A stretch of 15,869 nucleotides of DNA from Candidatus Hodarchaeota archaeon (GTDB lineage: Archaea; Asgardarchaeota; Heimdallarchaeia; Hodarchaeales; YT1-039), in assembly GCA_016840025.1 (NCBI GenBank), contig JAEOTF010000401.1, forward strand, positions 1-15,869, read 5' to 3'. The position numbers and the translations under genes were made by a program. Below are positions 13,699 through 15,869 of this stretch, piece after piece (positions within the stretch are counted from its first letter, which is position 1; each line of letters opens with the position of its first letter). The notes beneath the pieces are model-generated. The model saw only the letters and a program-made list of their open reading frames with translations. It searched no databases and had not been told where the DNA came from.

Positions 13699-14448
13699 AT
13701 GCTCAATTTATCAATTATTATCCCTTGCTATAATGAAGAAAAACAAATTAATAAAACCCTAAAAGAATTGATCTTATTTTTAAAAAAACAATCTTGGACT
13801 ACTGAAATTGTTATCGCTAATGACGGGTCAAGGGATAGTACTGTTTCTTTAGCTAAAGAAACATTTACTCAATATAATTGGGATCAGTATTCATTTATAG
13901 AACATTTTCCCAACCACGGTCGAGGAGCTATATTAACAAAGGCTTTTTTAATGGCCAAAGGTCAATATGTTATTTATATGGATGCAGATATGCCTATTGA
14001 TTTGTCTTATTTGAATGATATGATGGGTGCCTTTAATTCAGGATATATTCTAGTAACAGGTTCACGACACCTTAGAAAGTCTAAAATTGAGCGATCCTTG
14101 TTCAGAGGATTTCTTAGTCGTGGTTATAATTATCTCGTTCGTTTGTTCTTTTGGGATGGGATTAAAGACCATCAATGTGGATTTAAGGGGATGAATTCTA
14201 AAGTAATTCCATACATATTACAGATCGTAGAGTCTTCGGGTTGGTTTTGGGATACAGAATTGCTAGTGCTCTCAAAAAAACTGTTAGGATTAAGAATAAA
14301 AGAAATTCCAGTCTATTGTTTGGAATATCGAGATAAGGGAGAATCAAAAGTGAGACTCTTACACATAATCCCAAAGTTCTTTATTGAAATCTTCTGGTTG
14401 AAGAAAAAACTAAGAAGATTAAGACAGTCACGGACAGGGAAAATTTAA
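13699..14448 (+). CDS. GT2-family glycosyltransferase, dolichyl-phosphate beta-glucosyltransferase-like
   Basis: This 249-residue protein is a compact GT-A enzyme of the DPG/DPM-synthase branch. It shows LSIIIPCYNEEKQI at the N-terminus, ANDGSRDST for the nucleotide site, the metal-binding D95-A-D97 in YMDADMP, TGSRHL, then DHQCGFKGMN and WFWDTELLVLS. These match archaeal AglJ/Alg5-type enzymes that load a sugar onto dolichyl phosphate, the first step of a lipid-linked glycan. No membrane helix is present; the C-terminus is basic (KKKLRRLRQSR) and may bind the membrane surface. Unlike the other GT2 in the window it has no N-terminal extension and keeps a canonical NDGS motif. ATG start with a well-placed TATA box. 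The methyltransferase gene follows after 88 bases in the same direction. The sugar is not predictable. Confidence 0.92.
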   Translation: MLNLSIIIPCYNEEKQINKTLKELILFLKKQSWTTEIVIANDGSRDSTVSLAKETFTQYNWDQYSFIEHFPNHGRGAILTKAFLMAKGQYVIYMDADMPIDLSYLNDMMGAFNSGYILVTGSRHLRKSKIERSLFRGFLSRGYNYLVRLFFWDGIKDHQCGFKGMNSKVIPYILQIVESSGWFWDTELLVLSKKLLGLRIKEIPVYCLEYRDKGESKVRLLHIIPKFFIEIFWLKKKLRRLRQSRTGKI

Positions 14449-14451
14449 GTT

Positions 14452-14546
14452 GAGGAGGTACAAAACTGGAGGAATTTGAAGTTATGATTATATCCTTGAA
14501 TACCTTGGGCTGTTATCGTAACGTAGAGGTCAAAATATGTCTTTAG
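14452..14546 (+). other. Leader with two GGAGG sites and a possible very short coding frame
   Basis: GAGGAGGT (14452-14459) and GGAGGAAT (14468-14475) are strong Shine-Dalgarno-like sites, yet no long frame follows either. A 20-codon frame starts at ATG 14484 and ends in TAG at 14544-14546, overlapping the methyltransferase start. Translation of it could couple to the methyltransferase, whose own site lies inside it. It may equally be chance. No peptide family is recognisable. Confidence 0.2.
14526..14531 (+). promoter_or_regulatory. Ribosome binding site of the methyltransferase gene
   Basis: GAGGTC lies five bases before the ATG at 14537 and fits the archaeal 16S tail. It supports this start for the methyltransferase. 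Confidence 0.45.
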
Positions 14547-15280
14547 AGAGAGATTTAAAAAGATCTCAAAAGGATTGGGAAATTCTAGGCAAAAAAGATC
14601 CGCTATGGGGAGTTGTTACAGATAATAGCAAACTAAGAAGTTGGGAAAAACATCTAGAGGAGTTTTTTTTATTAGGACAAATTGAAATTAAGACAATAAT
14701 GGAATACTTAAAGAAAAAAGAGGTTTCTTTTAATCAACAAAAAGCCTTAGATTTTGGATGTGGAGTGGGGAGATTGACAAGATTTCTTTGTGAAACATTT
14801 GATTCTGTGATTGGATGTGATGTTTCTCAACCAATGCTTAAGAAAGCAAAAGAACTGAATTACGATCTGAAAAATGCTAATTTCTATCTTAATACGAAAC
14901 CAGACCTAAGTGATTTCGAGAGCAATAGTTTTGACTTTATCTATTCCTCATTAGTGCTTATGCATCTCTCTCCTAGACTTTCTCTTAATTATATCAAAGA
15001 ATTCATTAGACTACTATCACCAAATGGGATCACAGTATTTCAGATTCCAAATAGATACCCTAAACTGATTAATTGGATTCCGATCCCTTATTTCATAAGA
15101 AGAAAACGTTTCGAAATGAGGTTTGGCATCAAATCATATATTGAATTGCATTATATTCCTAAGAGAAAAATAGTGGATATAATTCGGTCAAATAATGCTA
15201 GACTAATAGAATTCAAACCAAAAATCTTTATTGGAGACAAAATTGTGCTAAGAGGCATATACATTGTTAAAGCTGATTGA
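14537..15280 (+). CDS. Class I SAM-dependent methyltransferase
   Basis: This 247-residue Rossmann-fold enzyme has motif I in ALDFGCGVGRLTRFL (D72, G74, G76), an acidic end of strand 2 in VIGCDVSQPML that should bind the SAM ribose, motif IV FDFIYSSLVLMHL, and the post-motif LLSPNGITVFQIP. The N-terminal 65 residues (KDWEILGKKDPLWGV, SWEKHLEEFF) resemble the cap of Methyltransf_11/12-type enzymes often found in surface-polysaccharide loci. It should methylate a small or glycan-linked substrate, possibly a sugar hydroxyl; the sequence does not say which. After the core, a basic region (IRRKRFEMRFG) and a final beta strand complete the fold. It sits 88 bases after the GT2 gene with its own GAGGTC site and is probably co-transcribed with it. 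The next gene has a separate promoter. Confidence 0.9.
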   Translation: MSLERDLKRSQKDWEILGKKDPLWGVVTDNSKLRSWEKHLEEFFLLGQIEIKTIMEYLKKKEVSFNQQKALDFGCGVGRLTRFLCETFDSVIGCDVSQPMLKKAKELNYDLKNANFYLNTKPDLSDFESNSFDFIYSSLVLMHLSPRLSLNYIKEFIRLLSPNGITVFQIPNRYPKLINWIPIPYFIRRKRFEMRFGIKSYIELHYIPKRKIVDIIRSNNARLIEFKPKIFIGDKIVLRGIYIVKAD

Positions 15281-15320
15281 AATTAGAAGTTAAACAAGTT
15301 CAATTAACTACTAAAAATCA

Positions 15321-15330
15321 CTTAAATATA
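15321..15330 (+). promoter_or_regulatory. TATA-like promoter of the final GT4 gene, leaderless
   Basis: CTTAAATATA is centred about 28 bases before the ATG at 15354, close to the distance from an archaeal TATA box to its transcript start. No ribosome site lies before the ATG, so the mRNA is probably leaderless. This is one of the cleanest archaeal promoter signals in the window. Confidence 0.5.
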
Positions 15331-15353
15331 CTCTACTATGAGATTGCAGCACT

Positions 15354-15869
15354 ATGCAGCATGATAATACAGTTGTTCAAGCTATCCCTTATTTTTTGCC
15401 TGCTACAGGCTTTGGTGGAGACCTGCAGAGCGTAGCAGATATCTGTCGATATACAAAATCCTTTTATAATATCGTTGTTTTCACCACTAACCAATTGAGT
15501 GAATCTGAAAGGTATAAAGTCCAAATATTCCAAAATATTAACTCCAATATCAAAATAATTCGTAATCCAGTTGCATTCACTATGAAAAATTATTTTTTAA
15601 CGCCTACAGCTCCTTTCTTAGCCAATCGCTTTGATTTTGATGTCTGTCACATCCACACTATGCGAAAATTTCCAATGGACGCGATGATGGTTGCAACAAA
15701 GCTGAAGCGAAAACCATTAATAATCAGCCCGCATGGTGGGATGCATACCATACCCATAATCGACCCTACATCGTCAGTTGCTCGACTTTATGCTCTTCAG
15801 GACAGACTATACAAGATACGTATGTTACATTGGGCAGATTTAATCCTCGCTATTTCTGAGTCTGAGCGG
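15354..15869 (+). CDS. GT4-family glycosyltransferase, N-terminal part, truncated by window end
   Basis: An open frame runs from ATG 15354 through the last base, 172 codons without a stop. An in-frame TGA at 15339-15341 makes this ATG the only upstream-limited start. It begins with the strand VVQAIPYFLPATGFGGDLQSV, whose G-F-G-G loop is the GT4 acceptor-side glycine motif. It continues with FDVCHIHTMRKFPMD and KRKPLIISPHGGMH, both standard N-domain landmarks, and ends in the ADLILAISESER strand that precedes the interdomain region. The donor-binding C-terminal domain with its EX7E lies beyond the window. The role should match the other GT4 here: chain extension from a nucleotide sugar. The minus-strand open frame over this region is only a shadow. 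Confidence 0.88.
   Translation, partial: MQHDNTVVQAIPYFLPATGFGGDLQSVADICRYTKSFYNIVVFTTNQLSESERYKVQIFQNINSNIKIIRNPVAFTMKNYFLTPTAPFLANRFDFDVCHIHTMRKFPMDAMMVATKLKRKPLIISPHGGMHTIPIIDPTSSVARLYALQDRLYKIRMLHWADLILAISESER

Noticed and set aside
15336..15533. Minus-strand open frame of 65 codons
   Set aside because: It lies opposite the start of a clear GT4 gene, whose plus frame carries family motifs through to the window end. The minus translation has no recognisable features.
1..15869. CRISPR array, tRNA or rRNA genes, transposase or integrase genes
   Set aside because: Reading both strands I saw no spaced repeats, no clover-leaf or T-loop sequence, no rRNA-like stretch and no recombinase motifs.

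Overview
This is an AT-rich window that most likely comes from an archaeon. The reasons are TATA-like boxes about 20-35 bases upstream of several start codons with little or no leader, Shine-Dalgarno forms of the GGTGA/GAGGTC type, short oligo-T terminators instead of hairpins, GTG and TTG starts, and protein families common in archaeal surface-glycan loci. I cannot name the lineage. An uncultured low-GC archaeon such as an Asgard or Bathyarchaeia-like organism would fit, but that is a guess. I see no rRNA, tRNA, CRISPR array, insertion sequence or phage gene.

The window is a cell-surface polysaccharide / glycoconjugate locus. Left block, minus strand (103-3696): a DPG-synthase-like GT2 glycosyltransferase and a GT4 glycosyltransferase, probably one transcript, then a lipid-linked oligosaccharide flippase with its own promoter. 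A 22-codon plus-strand gene remnant at 1-74 converges on the flippase across a two-sided oligo-T/oligo-A element. Central block, plus strand (3760-11695): a 79-residue ribbon-helix-helix-like protein, two successive alkaline-phosphatase-superfamily hydrolases (a type I phosphodiesterase-like protein and a sulfatase-fold protein), an 88-residue three-helix membrane protein, and a 1409-residue membrane protein with a GT-C-like N-terminal half and a very large outer domain. Right block: a hexapeptide-repeat acyltransferase and a NodB-type polysaccharide deacetylase on minus, then on plus a second DPG-synthase-like GT2, a SAM methyltransferase, and a GT4 glycosyltransferase cut by the window end.

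Together these supply most steps of building and decorating a lipid-linked glycan. GT2 enzymes charge a polyprenyl-phosphate carrier, GT4 enzymes extend the chain on the cytoplasmic face, the flippase moves it outward, and the GT-C protein transfers sugars outside. The acyltransferase, deacetylase, methyltransferase and two AP-superfamily enzymes would modify it. No Wzy-type polymerase or oligosaccharyltransferase is recognisable here.

The most unusual part is the central block. The small ribbon-helix-helix-like protein and the sulfatase-fold enzyme end in nearly the same C-terminal tail (RL-basic-x-LGYL) written with different codons, while the phosphodiesterase between them has no such tail. 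The two hydrolase genes also share a 15-base element (14/15 identical) at their start sites.
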